Assembly: GCA_003022435.1 (NCBI GenBank)
Contig: PXUA01000015.1
Coordinates: forward strand, 186,001-250,000
Reading direction: 5' to 3'
Length of the DNA stretch: 64,000 nucleotides
Source: Bacteroidetes bacterium SW_9_63_38
GTDB lineage: Bacteria > Bacteroidota > Rhodothermia > Rhodothermales > Salinibacteraceae
In this document: one piece after another, positions 28,637-37,725 of the stretch
Numbering within the stretch: the first letter of the stretch is position 1
Layout: the number at the start of each line of letters is the position of its first letter
Notes under the pieces: generated by a model
Databases searched by the model: none
Seen by the model: only the letters and a program-made list of their open reading frames with translations
Told to the model about the DNA's origin: nothing
Translations under genes and position numbers: made by a program

Positions 28637-29545
28637 ATGTCCACGGCCACCCTCGACACCCGCGCCGACGAGGACGAGTGGATCTGGGAGTCCTTTCGGT
28701 ATCACTCCCGCACCTTTTCTCTGGCGGCGAAGTTTCTGCCCCGGTCGGTGCAGATGCCCATTGCTACGCTCTATCTGTTTTGCCGACGGGTGGATTCGAT
28801 CGCCGACCAGCGTGTTCTGGAGGTCGGCCCGGAGCAGGCCCTCGACGAGGTGCGGACGGTCCAGCGCCGCCTCGATGCGACGCTGGCCGGCCGTCCCCCC
28901 ACCGACGAGGTACTCTGGCGCCGTCTCGGAGAAGTCCATGAGCGTTACGACCTAGACCGGGATTCGCTCGAGGAATTGATTAAGGGAGCCGTCTGGGACC
29001 TTGAGGACCGCCCCATCGAGACGCAGCAGGACCTCATCGACTACTCGAACCTCGTGGGCGGGAGCGTGGGGGCCATGATGCTGCCATTTCTGAGCGCCGA
29101 GGACCATCACGACTCGCTGGAAGCGGCCGCTCGGGAGCTCGGGATCGCGATGCAGATCACGAACATCGTGCGCGATGTGGGGGAAGACATCGAAGAACTC
29201 GACCGCGTCTACCTACCGTCCGGCTGGATGCGGGAGTACGGTGTGGCGCGGTCGGCCCTAGAGGAGGGACGTTGCTTGGACGGCTACCCGGCCCTTCTGG
29301 AACAGGCCATGGCCCTGGCGGAAGATCGGTACCGGAGCAGTGCCTCGGGCATCGCGGCACTTCCCTTCCGCACCCGGGTCGGGATTCGGGCTGCCGCCCG
29401 AATGTATCGGGAAATCCTGAACGAGGTGCGCGCCAACAGGTACGACAACCTAAACCGACGTGCGTACGTCTCGATGGGCCGGAAACTGGTGCTCGTGGCG
29501 TACGACAGCTACGACGGGCGTCGAGCGCGGCTCCGGGCAGGATAA
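28637..29545 (+). CDS. crtB: Phytoene/squalene synthase family, likely phytoene synthase
   Basis: The 302-residue protein has the trans-isoprenyl-diphosphate synthase motifs of head-to-head condensing enzymes. YHSRTFSLAAKFLP near residue 22, LYLFCRRVDSIADQ near residue 46 (first Asp-rich region, here RRVDSIAD), and QITNIVRDVGEDIEELDRVYLP near residue 174 (second Asp-rich region) are visible. It joins two geranylgeranyl diphosphates to phytoene, the entry step to C40 carotenoids. Squalene synthase is the alternative, but the carotenoid context favours CrtB. It heads a tight rightward run of four genes ending at 32151. Confidence 0.9.
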   Translation: MSTATLDTRADEDEWIWESFRYHSRTFSLAAKFLPRSVQMPIATLYLFCRRVDSIADQRVLEVGPEQALDEVRTVQRRLDATLAGRPPTDEVLWRRLGEVHERYDLDRDSLEELIKGAVWDLEDRPIETQQDLIDYSNLVGGSVGAMMLPFLSAEDHHDSLEAAARELGIAMQITNIVRDVGEDIEELDRVYLPSGWMREYGVARSALEEGRCLDGYPALLEQAMALAEDRYRSSASGIAALPFRTRVGIRAAARMYREILNEVRANRYDNLNRRAYVSMGRKLVLVAYDSYDGRRARLRAG

Positions 29546-29635
29546 TCTGTGGGGAGTTTCTCCGCGCCGTCTCTCCGCCGGAACGCCGCCCGGCGCACCC
29601 CACACGCTCCCGTTTCACTCTCCCCCTACGCCCCC

Positions 29636-30313
29636 ATGGACCCCGTTCCGTGGCTCGTGGAAAGGCTCTTGCGATTCGACCTGCGCGGCGCCTTCCGGCG
29701 CGTGTGCTGGATCGGGGATTGGCCGCCCGACCTGCCCGACGCCCCCGTCATTGCGTACGCCAACCATCACCACTACTTCGACGGCCATCTCGGGTGGCTC
29801 CTCTTCACCGAGGTCCTGGATCGCTCGTCGACCCTCTGGATGGCCGACTGGGACCGGTTTCCGTTTTTCGGCGCCATCGGGGCCCAACCGTTTCCCCCCG
29901 ACGCTCCGGACCGGCGCGCCGCCACGCTCCGTCGCACCGCCCGCCGGTTCCGGGCCACCCCCGACACCGTGCTCATCTACTATCCGGAAGGGGAACTCCG
30001 CACCCCGGACGGCGGCATCGAGCCATTCGATCCCGACGCCTTGCAGCGCCTCGCGCGCCTTTACCCGAACGCCCACTGGTGGCCCTTCGCCCTGCACGTC
30101 ACCTGGGAGGGCCACGCGCGCCCCACGGCGCTCCTCACCGGCGGCCCGCCCCATGCCCTCGACGGCTCCGAACACGATCGTCTGACTGATTTGTGGTCGT
30201 TCCTCCGCGCACCGGCCCCGTCCCCGGAACGGGTACTCCTCCAAGGCCGACGGAGCGCCGCGGAAACGTGGAGCTTTTCGTTTGCGGCTCCGTTCTTCAA
30301 GCGGTACTTGTAA
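29636..30313 (+). CDS. PlsC-like (LPLAT) acyltransferase in carotenoid cluster
   Basis: This 225-residue protein shows the glycerolipid-acyltransferase motifs: HX4D in YANHHHYFDGHLG near residue 42, and a block III-like YYPEGELRTPDGG near residue 120. There is no obvious membrane span. It lies 90 bp after crtB and 31 bp before the next gene, inside the carotenoid run. In green sulfur bacteria the LPLAT-like enzyme CruD acylates carotenoid glucosides, so the likely role here is fatty acylation of the carotenoid glycoside (salinixanthin carries a branched fatty acyl group on its sugar). Phospholipid acylation remains an alternative. ATG at 29636 is used; the frame upstream to 29549 is non-homologous. 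Confidence 0.85.
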   Translation: MDPVPWLVERLLRFDLRGAFRRVCWIGDWPPDLPDAPVIAYANHHHYFDGHLGWLLFTEVLDRSSTLWMADWDRFPFFGAIGAQPFPPDAPDRRAATLRRTARRFRATPDTVLIYYPEGELRTPDGGIEPFDPDALQRLARLYPNAHWWPFALHVTWEGHARPTALLTGGPPHALDGSEHDRLTDLWSFLRAPAPSPERVLLQGRRSAAETWSFSFAAPFFKRYL

Positions 30314-30344
30314 GATTTCCCGTACGGACCTTCCCTTCGCCGGC

Positions 30345-30971
30345 ATGCTGTACCTGCTGGTCCTCCTCATGTCGCTCCATGCCTCCTTCGCCGACCGCGT
30401 GCAGGACGCATACGCCCGCGAGGACGCCGACGCGCTCCGCACGCTCCTGCAAGACGCGGACACCCGCACCGACTCGCTGCTGGTGCGCTACCGACTGTAC
30501 CCACTTACGGAAAATGCCGATCTGGTCAACGATCTTCCCGAGACCCTCGACGATGGCACGGCCCGGGAGTGGGCACTGCTATCGGGACTGTGGTCGTACC
30601 GGGCCGGGGAGGCGTCCCTCTTCAATGCCGTGACGTATGGCCGCCGTTCCGCCAACCTGTTGGAAACGGCCCAGTCGATCGATCCGGACGATCCGTACGT
30701 GCTCCTCATCGGCGGGCAATCCCTCCTGTTCCGTCCCGCCGTCGCCGGGAAGGACTCGGATGCCGCCGCCCAGCAATTCGACCAACTGGCCGAATTGGCC
30801 GAACAGAACAAGACCGACGGCATTCCGCCGGTGGAAGCATACCTCTGGAAGTGGCTCGCGCTGAAAGAAGCCGATCGTCCCGACGATGCCCAGGCGCTTC
30901 ACAAACAGTTGGGAAGTCGGACCTTGGCCCCGCTGTACCAGCAGTTCATCGACGATCCGCCGGACGTATAG
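30345..30971 (+). CDS. Exported helical (TPR-like) protein in carotenoid operon
   Basis: This 208-residue protein has a short hydrophobic N-terminus (LYLLVLLMSLHASFA) resembling a signal peptide with cleavage after the Ala at about residue 16. The rest is helical with TPR-like spacing (LLETAQSIDPDDPYVLLIGGQSLLF, DAAAQQFDQLAELAEQN, YLWKWLALKEADRPDDAQAL). It lies 31 bp after the acyltransferase and 49 bp before the glycosyltransferase, so co-transcription is very likely. No function is known. An accessory role in assembling or transporting the glycolipid carotenoid is only an inference from position. Confidence 0.75.
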   Translation: MLYLLVLLMSLHASFADRVQDAYAREDADALRTLLQDADTRTDSLLVRYRLYPLTENADLVNDLPETLDDGTAREWALLSGLWSYRAGEASLFNAVTYGRRSANLLETAQSIDPDDPYVLLIGGQSLLFRPAVAGKDSDAAAQQFDQLAELAEQNKTDGIPPVEAYLWKWLALKEADRPDDAQALHKQLGSRTLAPLYQQFIDDPPDV

Positions 30972-31020
30972 ATCGACGCTCACGTGCGCACCGATATTCT
31001 TCGTTCTTCCTCCTCTTGCC

Positions 31021-32151
31021 ATGCTTGAGGGTCCCCTTTGGATCTGGCTTACGGGCCTCGCGGTGCTCCTGCACGTTGGATTGTGGGGCGTGTTGCTGTC
31101 CAACCTCGTGTACCTATGGGCCCGCTCGGCACCGTCCGTGGGGACCTCCCCTGCCGTGTCCATCTGCATTCCGGCCCGGAACGAAGCGGAGAACCTGCGC
31201 CGTCTGCTGCCGAGCCTGCTCGACCAGAACTACCCCGATCTGGAGATCATCGTCTGGGACGACGGGTCCGAGGACGAGACGTGGGAGGTGCTGCAGTCGT
31301 TCGACGCGCCGTCGCTAACCGTCGCGCAGGGGGACGGCCCGCCTGAGGGCTGGATCGGGAAGGTGCACGCCCTCTATCAGTGCACACGTCGCGCCTCGGG
31401 CGACCGTTACCTGTTTCTGGACGCCGACACCGCTCTGACTCGTTCCGACGCCCTCCGCCGGCTGGTGGAACAGCATGAAGCCGCCGAGTCGTGTGTCAGC
31501 ACCGGCCTCCCCCGCCTCCGCGGCGGCGCCCAACTGCTGGTCAGCCTCGTCCCATACGCACTCCTCACCGGACTCCCGTGGCCCCTGGTGCCCCGCACGT
31601 CTCTGCCCGGTCTGAGCGCCCTCAACGGCCAGTGCTGGTGCGTCGACGCGAGCCTCTACCACACCTACGAGCCGCATGCGACTCTCAAAAACGCAGTCCT
31701 CGAAGATGTCGGCATCGGGCGATACCTCAAAGCACAGGGGCACCCGCCCGTCCTGCTTGCCATCACTGATCTCGTGTCCGTTCATATGTACGAGGATCTC
31801 CGCGATGCCTGGCAGGGATTTCGGAAAAACGCGTACCTGCTCCTCGGAGGAGCACCGCTTCCATTCCTTGTTACCTACGGGTACTTTCTCTTGACGTGGC
31901 TGGTTGCCCCGCTCCTCTCTCTCTGGCTTCTCGCGTCGCTCTACGGACTGAAGGCCCTCACCGATCGCGTGAACGGCATTCCGGCCGCCGTCGCACTTTT
32001 CGCTCCGCTGTCATTTGCCCTGGGCCTAATCTTGCAGTTCGACTCCGCTGTGCACCACTGGACCGACCGCGTGACCTGGAAGGGGCGACCGGTGCCGTCC
32101 TCCCAACACGCGTCTCCACCGTCCGTAGACGCCTCCACGGAACAAGCGTGA
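31021..32151 (+). CDS. Membrane GT2 glycosyltransferase, carotenoid glycosylation (CruG/CruC-like)
   Basis: The 376-residue protein has an N-terminal membrane helix (residues ~6-30), a GT2 catalytic domain with VSICIPARNEAENLRRLLPSLL near residue 45, IIVWDDGSEDETWE near residue 77 and the DxD-type FLDADTALT near residue 137, then two or three C-terminal membrane helices. This layout matches the carotenoid glycosyltransferases CruG and CruC. Its place in the crtB/acyltransferase run and near cruF supports transfer of a sugar to the hydroxylated carotenoid end. Whether the 1' or 2' hydroxyl is used cannot be read from sequence. Confidence 0.85.
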   Translation: MLEGPLWIWLTGLAVLLHVGLWGVLLSNLVYLWARSAPSVGTSPAVSICIPARNEAENLRRLLPSLLDQNYPDLEIIVWDDGSEDETWEVLQSFDAPSLTVAQGDGPPEGWIGKVHALYQCTRRASGDRYLFLDADTALTRSDALRRLVEQHEAAESCVSTGLPRLRGGAQLLVSLVPYALLTGLPWPLVPRTSLPGLSALNGQCWCVDASLYHTYEPHATLKNAVLEDVGIGRYLKAQGHPPVLLAITDLVSVHMYEDLRDAWQGFRKNAYLLLGGAPLPFLVTYGYFLLTWLVAPLLSLWLLASLYGLKALTDRVNGIPAAVALFAPLSFALGLILQFDSAVHHWTDRVTWKGRPVPSSQHASPPSVDASTEQA

Positions 32152-32210
32152 CAACCTCGCTCGTCTTGTAGATTTTTCCACTGCTTTCCCCTGGTTGCCG
32201 TCGAGCTCCC

Positions 32211-32528
32211 ATGCGCTTCGGTCTTATCTTTTCCCTGCTGCTTGCCATTCTGGCGGTGATTTTTGCGCTGCAGAATCCGCAATCAATGGATGTTAATCTC
32301 TTGTTCTTTCAGACACGGGGCTCAACCGCACTGATCTTGATTCTGACGTTTGGATTCGGGGTGCTCGTGGGTCTTCTGAGCTCCGTCCCGGGCCGTCTGC
32401 GGACGCGGCGAAAGTTGAAGGAACTTCAAAAAAAGCAGTCGGACGCCGGCGCGTCGTCAACCGCGTCCTCTTCGTCCTCGGGAACGTCCAAAAAGAACCG
32501 AGGCTCTCGGTCGTCGACCGCGTCGTGA
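32211..32528 (+). CDS. LapA-domain (DUF1049) small membrane protein
   Basis: This 105-residue protein has two membrane helices (residues ~3-20 and ~40-60) separated by the family segment FALQNPQSMDVNLLFFQ, and a cytoplasmic tail RRKLKELQKKQ that ends in a Ser-rich stretch. This is the LapA/YciS-type domain associated with envelope assembly in some proteobacteria; the role here is unknown. It starts 59 bp after the glycosyltransferase gene and may be part of the same transcript. Confidence 0.82.
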   Translation: MRFGLIFSLLLAILAVIFALQNPQSMDVNLLFFQTRGSTALILILTFGFGVLVGLLSSVPGRLRTRRKLKELQKKQSDAGASSTASSSSSGTSKKNRGSRSSTAS

Positions 32529-32565
32529 GTGTCCGATCCTTTTCTCTCTTCTTCCAAAGTGCTTC

Positions 32566-33501
32566 GTGAACCGCCCTCCGCCCCTTTGCCCAGGGGATGC
32601 CGTGGCCGTTGTGGCCCCGGCCAGCCCCCCCCGTTCCCTGGCAAATTACCGAAACGGCCTCGACCGACTCCGGGCCCTCTATGACGTGCGGTCGGCGTGG
32701 ACCCCCGGCCGCGAACGCGGCTACCTCGCCGCGCCCGACGCCGAACGCGTTGAGTGCCTGGAGGCGGCCATCGCAGATCCGGGGGTTCGCGGCATCATCT
32801 GCGTGCGCGGCGGCTACGGTTGTCTCCGCCTGTTGCCGCACCTCGACTGGTCCCTCGCCGCGGCCCACCCGACGCTCCTGGTCGGCTACAGCGACATCAC
32901 GGCTCTGCACCTCGCCTACTACGCCCGCGCAGACTGGAGCGGCCTCTCCGGCCCCGTCGCCACCGAATGGGACAAACTCGACGAGGACTCGCTTCACTCG
33001 TACCGCGCCCTCGCGGAGGGGAACACCCCCTCACTGGACGCGCCGTCGTTGTCCCCACTTCGTTCCGGCACCGCCACCGGCCCCCTCCTCGGCGGCAACC
33101 TATCGGTGCTCGTCCACTTACTTGGCACTCCATTTGCTCCAGAGTGGGACGGCGCTATTCTTGTGCTCGAAGATATTGCCGAGGCTCCCTACCGCGTTGA
33201 CCGTATGCTCGGACATCTGGATCAGGCCGGGGTCCTCACCGCCGTGGGCGGCGTCGTTCTCGGGGACTTCGGCAGCGCCCCCGACCCTTCGGACGCTCCG
33301 TCCCTCGCCCTTGAAACCGTGTTCGACAATTACTTCGGAAACCGATCCTACCCCGTGGCCACCCAACTTCCGTACGGCCACCGATTGCCGCGCTGTACTC
33401 TCCCGATTGGAAGCGTGGTACAACTGTCAACCGGAACCGACGACGCAGACCTGACGGTCCGCCGCCCGGCGGTGGCCACGCCTGAGGATGCCTCCCCCTA
33501 A
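32566..33501 (+). CDS. LD-carboxypeptidase (peptidase family S66)
   Basis: The 311-residue protein matches cytoplasmic muramoyl-tetrapeptide LD-carboxypeptidases, which trim recycled peptidoglycan peptides. GDAVAVVAPASPP near residue 8, IICVRGGYGCLRLLPHLDW near residue 75, and LLVGYSDITALHL near residue 105 with the nucleophile Ser are present. ILVLEDIAEAPYRVDRMLGHL near residue 205 holds the catalytic Glu, and LPYGH near residue 270 the His. Translation appears to start at a GTG at 32566, since no in-frame ATG gives the family N-terminus. Confidence 0.92.
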   Translation: MNRPPPLCPGDAVAVVAPASPPRSLANYRNGLDRLRALYDVRSAWTPGRERGYLAAPDAERVECLEAAIADPGVRGIICVRGGYGCLRLLPHLDWSLAAAHPTLLVGYSDITALHLAYYARADWSGLSGPVATEWDKLDEDSLHSYRALAEGNTPSLDAPSLSPLRSGTATGPLLGGNLSVLVHLLGTPFAPEWDGAILVLEDIAEAPYRVDRMLGHLDQAGVLTAVGGVVLGDFGSAPDPSDAPSLALETVFDNYFGNRSYPVATQLPYGHRLPRCTLPIGSVVQLSTGTDDADLTVRRPAVATPEDASP

Positions 33502-33645
33502 GCGGTTTGCCCTGTCGGCGACCCTCCACACTGGATCGGACTTCCTGCGGGCAGCCTCTCAGCTCGGGACGCCCCCCGCATCGTCGTCGCACTGAGCGCG
33601 GCACCGCTGCGAATCATCATCTTTCAAACCACCTTCTTGCCTCCC

Positions 33646-36600
33646 ATGGGCTCGTGGGGACTCCTCTTACAAACCGGCCTCACCGATCCCTGGGCGTTTG
33701 AGGACGACACCGCCTTCCGGGATCACCTGGAGACGACGATGCACACGACCCTCACCTGGTTCAGTGCCATCGGCGCCGGGCTTACGCTCCTGTACCTGCT
33801 CGTCCTCCTCATCGTCCACCTCGCGGCCGGCGAGGGGCCCCTCCTGTCGCCATCCCTCAACATTACCCTGCAGCTGGGATACGGACTCCTCGCCCTCACG
33901 CTGAGCACAGTGGGCCTCGTGGCCGCCAAGGCCCGGTGCACAGTTCCGGAAGGGCGCCTGTTCGTCACGGCGGTCGTCCTGGCCTTGGGCCTCGGCGGTC
34001 TGCCGTACGACCTGTTGGACGGCTCTCTCCAGACGGCCCGGCTCATGGTGATTTACTTTGCCGTCGTCTTCGCGGTGCCCCTGCAGGCCTGGCAGACCCT
34101 CGGGCTGGGCCTGCTGCTTCTTGGCGTTGTGTTCGCCGGAGGCACGTACGGCCCCGCCCTGCTGCTTACCTCGACCGCTCCCCTTCCGATAGGCAACCCC
34201 CTTTCGGAGGTCGGCGCCCTCACCGTCCTGCTGACCGGATTTTCGGCGGTAGCGCTTACGTATCGATATGACCAGTTCAAGACCCGCCGTAGCACCCGGC
34301 AGGCCCTCCAGACGAGCCGCTCGCTCCTGCATCGCACCGAAGAGATGGCCAAGGTGGGCGGCTGGGAGCTGGACGTGAACTCCGGCACCATGTCCTGGAC
34401 CCAGGAGCTGTATCATCTGCTGGCCGTCCCGCCCCGTTTCGAGCCGGACTTGGACTCCACTCTCGATTTTTACGCCCCCGAGGCCCAGCCGGTCATCCAG
34501 TCTGCCCTCGACCGGTGCATCGACGAGGGGCAGTCGTTCGAACTGGAGCTGCCTCTCATCAACGGACACGGGACGCGTCGCTGGGTTCGCACGCGCGGGG
34601 AAGCCCATGTGGGGAATGGGACCACCATCCGCGTCACGGGCATGGTGCACGACATCACCGACCGGAAAGAGATGGAGCGGAAGATCCAGGAGAGCGAAAA
34701 GCGACTGCGCCGGGCCCAGCGCATTGCCCACCTCGGCAACTGGGAGCGGGATCTCCAGACCGACACGCTCCTCTGCTCTAACGAGCTCAATCGCATCTTC
34801 GGCTGGGACGAAAACGCCGACATCACCTACGATCGCTTTCTCCGCTCCATCCACCCCGACGACCGCTCGAAGGTGCGCGAGGCCCGGTCCCAGGCCATCC
34901 ATGAAGAAGCGTCCCTGAACGTCGAGTACCGGGTTCAGCGGGACGACGGCGGCCAACGGATCGTGTTGGAGCGCGGGGAGGTGCACCGGGAAAACGACCA
35001 TCCGGTTCGCATCTCCGGCACGGTGCTCGACATCACCGAGCGTAAGGAAATGGAACAGGAGGTGCGGGAGAGTCGCATGGCGCTGTCCGAGGCGCAGAAA
35101 ATCGCTGAGACGGGCCGCCTGACCATCGACCTCGTGAACAATACCGTGGACCTCTCGTCGGAGGCGAGCCGTCTGCTGGGCCTCGACGCCGCCACCACAC
35201 ACCAGGTCGACGACCTCATCCGGCTCATTCACCACGAGGATCGCGACGAAGTTCGTCACGCGTTTGCCCGGATGCACCACGAACCGGTGCACCAGCTGGA
35301 ATACCGGATTCGCACCGACGATTCAATCCACTGGATGCAGGAACGGGGCCGACCCATCAAAGACGAGAGTGGGCAAACCGAACGGATCTTCGGGGTCCTG
35401 ACGGACGTGACCGAGTTGAAGCGGCGGGCCAAAGAGCGGCAGGAGCGGGAGAGCAAAATCGAAGCCCTGTACGCCGCTACGAGTCGTCTTCTGCAGGCGT
35501 CGAGTCGGAGCGAGGTGGCGGCGCTCATCGAAGAGCTGACGCTCAACACCTTCGGCTACCCGATTACAAGTGTCCAGTTGCTGGATCAAGACCACCTGCT
35601 CCCCGTCCGCGTGTCGCCGCAGATGCGAGAGCTGCTCCCGGAACCGCCGTCCCAGCACGTCGACACCGACAGCGTCGTGAGCGCGGCGTATCAGTCGGGT
35701 GAAACGGTAGTAAGAGACCAGCCCCAGGACGCCGACCTGGACGTCGACTACGGTCCCATTCAATCCTGGGTGAGCATTCCGCTCGGGGGTCGCGGCGTGC
35801 TGTCCATCGGCGCCTTGGACCCCGACGGCATCGACCCGTTCGACATTCGCGTGCTCGAAATCCTCTCCACCAACGCCACAGTGGTCCTGGACCGCATCGA
35901 GCGCGAGCAGGAGTTGGTGAAGGCGAAGGAAACGGCCGAGCGCGCCAACGAGCTCAAGTCGGCCTTCCTGGCAAACATGAGTCACGAAATCCGCACGCCC
36001 CTCACGTCCATCATCGGGTTCGCGGAGGCCATCGGCGATTGCATTCCCGACGAAGACGTGTCGGCCGAGAACGAAAACATCCTCGACTTCGCCTCCCTGA
36101 TCGAACGGAGCGGGCAACGCCTCCTGGACACCCTGAACTCCGTGCTGGACTTTTCGCAACTGGAGGCCGGATCGCTTCAGCTCAACCGCCAGTACATCAA
36201 CGTCCGCGACGAGATTGAGGACACGATCGGCCTTTACCGTCCCCACGCCTCTGAATCCAACATCGACCTGTCAACCGACCTCTCAAGCACGCTTCCGGAC
36301 GCTTATGCCGACCCGGAAGCCTTTCGGCGCGTGCTCCGAAACCTGCTCAGCAACGCCGTGAAGTTTACGGACGAGGGGGGCTCCATCCTCGTCCGGGCCT
36401 ATGAGCACGAAGACGCCCTCGCCATTGAGGTGCGGGACACCGGCATCGGCATCGACCCCGACTTCATGCCGCACCTCTTCGACGCCTTCGAGCAGGAATC
36501 GTCCGGCAACAAGCGCACTTACGAGGGCAGCGGGTTGGGGCTGGCCGTCGCCAAACGGCTGGTCAATCTCATGCAGGGGAGCATCGACGTACGCACGGAA

Positions 36601-36666
36601 AAAGGCGAGGGCACCTGCTTTACGATCCGGCTTCCGCAAGAGGCCCCCGCGACCGTCGAGGCTTAA
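33646..36666 (+). CDS. Membrane sensor histidine kinase with three PAS domains and GAF
   Basis: This 1006-residue kinase has about six N-terminal membrane helices (residues ~40-205), three PAS/PAC units (about 225-342, 352-470 and 478-592), each closed by a D-I/V-T-x-R/L-K linker, a GAF-like domain (about 605-760), HisKA with phospho-acceptor His780 in FLANMSHEIRTPLTS, and HATPase_c with N (NLLSNAVKFTDEG), G1 (VRDTGIGID) and G2 (GSGLGLAVAKRLV) boxes. No receiver domain is attached and no response regulator is adjacent, so it is an orphan hybrid-style kinase without its regulator. The signal is unknown. ATG at 33646 is three codons inside a TTG-started frame. Confidence 0.92.
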   Translation: MGSWGLLLQTGLTDPWAFEDDTAFRDHLETTMHTTLTWFSAIGAGLTLLYLLVLLIVHLAAGEGPLLSPSLNITLQLGYGLLALTLSTVGLVAAKARCTVPEGRLFVTAVVLALGLGGLPYDLLDGSLQTARLMVIYFAVVFAVPLQAWQTLGLGLLLLGVVFAGGTYGPALLLTSTAPLPIGNPLSEVGALTVLLTGFSAVALTYRYDQFKTRRSTRQALQTSRSLLHRTEEMAKVGGWELDVNSGTMSWTQELYHLLAVPPRFEPDLDSTLDFYAPEAQPVIQSALDRCIDEGQSFELELPLINGHGTRRWVRTRGEAHVGNGTTIRVTGMVHDITDRKEMERKIQESEKRLRRAQRIAHLGNWERDLQTDTLLCSNELNRIFGWDENADITYDRFLRSIHPDDRSKVREARSQAIHEEASLNVEYRVQRDDGGQRIVLERGEVHRENDHPVRISGTVLDITERKEMEQEVRESRMALSEAQKIAETGRLTIDLVNNTVDLSSEASRLLGLDAATTHQVDDLIRLIHHEDRDEVRHAFARMHHEPVHQLEYRIRTDDSIHWMQERGRPIKDESGQTERIFGVLTDVTELKRRAKERQERESKIEALYAATSRLLQASSRSEVAALIEELTLNTFGYPITSVQLLDQDHLLPVRVSPQMRELLPEPPSQHVDTDSVVSAAYQSGETVVRDQPQDADLDVDYGPIQSWVSIPLGGRGVLSIGALDPDGIDPFDIRVLEILSTNATVVLDRIEREQELVKAKETAERANELKSAFLANMSHEIRTPLTSIIGFAEAIGDCIPDEDVSAENENILDFASLIERSGQRLLDTLNSVLDFSQLEAGSLQLNRQYINVRDEIEDTIGLYRPHASESNIDLSTDLSSTLPDAYADPEAFRRVLRNLLSNAVKFTDEGGSILVRAYEHEDALAIEVRDTGIGIDPDFMPHLFDAFEQESSGNKRTYEGSGLGLAVAKRLVNLMQGSIDVRTEKGEGTCFTIRLPQEAPATVEA

Positions 36667-36686
36667 CACGTCTTTCCCTGCGGCGA

Positions 36687-37070
36687 TCAGCCGTTGACGT
36701 GCTCCATCGCAGCGGTCGTAAGCACCGAGCCGCGGGTGCCCGTGAGATCCATGTCGAAATTTTGATCCGCTCCATCCACAGGCACGCCGGGCAGTCCACG
36801 TCGCGCCTCCGTGGCGTCGATGCCGTGATTCATCTTCAGCAGCATCGCCGCGGTGGACGCGTCGTCGACCTCCGACGCCTCGACAAGCGCCATGAAGCGC
36901 CGCTGTGCGTCTCGCCACTCTTCCAGTGCCGCCCCAACGGCCTCCAGGTGCTCCTCCGCGGGGTCGCCCTCCTCTTCGGCGGTCGCAAGGGCGGATTCCA
37001 GGCGGCCCCGAGCCTCCTCGCAGGTCGACACCGCGGCCTCTAGATCGGCAACGTCTTCGTCGGTCAACAT
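36687..37070 (-). CDS. Small acidic helical protein, unknown
   Basis: This 127-residue protein is acidic and strongly helical in its first 75 residues (DVADLEAAVSTCEEARGRLE, EEHLEAVGAALEEWRDAQRRF), suggesting a coiled coil. A C-terminal part has VDGADQNFDMDLTG. No signal peptide or known domain is visible. It converges on the three-PAS kinase gene with a 20-bp gap and starts at an ATG at 37070. Confidence 0.62.
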   Translation of the reverse strand: MLTDEDVADLEAAVSTCEEARGRLESALATAEEEGDPAEEHLEAVGAALEEWRDAQRRFMALVEASEVDDASTAAMLLKMNHGIDATEARRGLPGVPVDGADQNFDMDLTGTRGSVLTTAAMEHVNG

Positions 37071-37343
37071 ACAATCCGTTTGTGGTGAGAAGTTGTGCAC
37101 ATAAACTCGGCGTTCCAACGAACGCGCTGCGGGACGGATTCTCCCCTCCGAGGACGGCGCGCCGACGAACTGCAAAGAAGAAAACACCTGGGGCCGCTCC
37201 CGCGTAGCGGGGGCCTCCACAGGCGTTTCAACAGAGAATACAGACGGACGCCCCGGGGGCAAGACGCCTTGTTTTACAGTGCGTGTTGACCTTTTCCCTG
37301 GCATCCCGCGATACCACCTCTCCAGCTTGAGCCGCTTCTCGAT

Positions 37344-37725
37344 CTAGTCAGCCTTGCGCCGGGCCGGGCCGAGATTCTCGTCATTGCGGGTGATGACAGT
37401 ACAGATAAAAATGTCTTCATGTCGCTCGCACGTGCGGATGAGGTGATACTGCGTTTCCGAAGAGATGAGCAGGTCCCCAATCCGTTCGTCGACCCCAAGA
37501 TGGTGAATGAATGATTTTCTTCGAACGGGCGACCTCCGTGCTAGCAGCGCCGGCCCGGTCCAGGTCCCGTCCCCCATCGGATCCGAGCGTTATTCCGAAC
37601 TCGTAATCCACGATGGCGGACCCAATCGCCCCCTCGATATCGAGCAGTTCCTAAAGCGCCTCTCTGATGGTGAGGTCGCTGCTACCGTATGAGCTCCGAC
37701 TCGTCGTTCCACTACTGGTTGTCAT
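37344..37725 (-). pseudogene. Broken Roadblock/LC7-domain gene
   Basis: Read leftwards from an ATG at 37725, codon 25 is an in-frame TAG (37651-37653) inside an otherwise good helix (REAL*ELLDIEGAIG). The frame then continues as AIVDYEFGITLGSDGG, a typical Roadblock/LC7 strand. Near 37490-37505 the frame shifts, and the rest of the domain follows in another frame (HHLGVDERIGDLLISSETQYHLIR, then NDENLGPARRKAD to the stop at 37344). Intact relatives are ~120-residue proteins that often partner small GTPases (MglB-like). With one nonsense and one frameshift lesion it is almost surely dead. Confidence 0.78.

Noticed and set aside
33667-35292. 541-codon leftward frame opposite the three-PAS kinase
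   Set aside because: The + strand encodes recognisable membrane helices and PAS domains; the opposite frame has only low-complexity composition.
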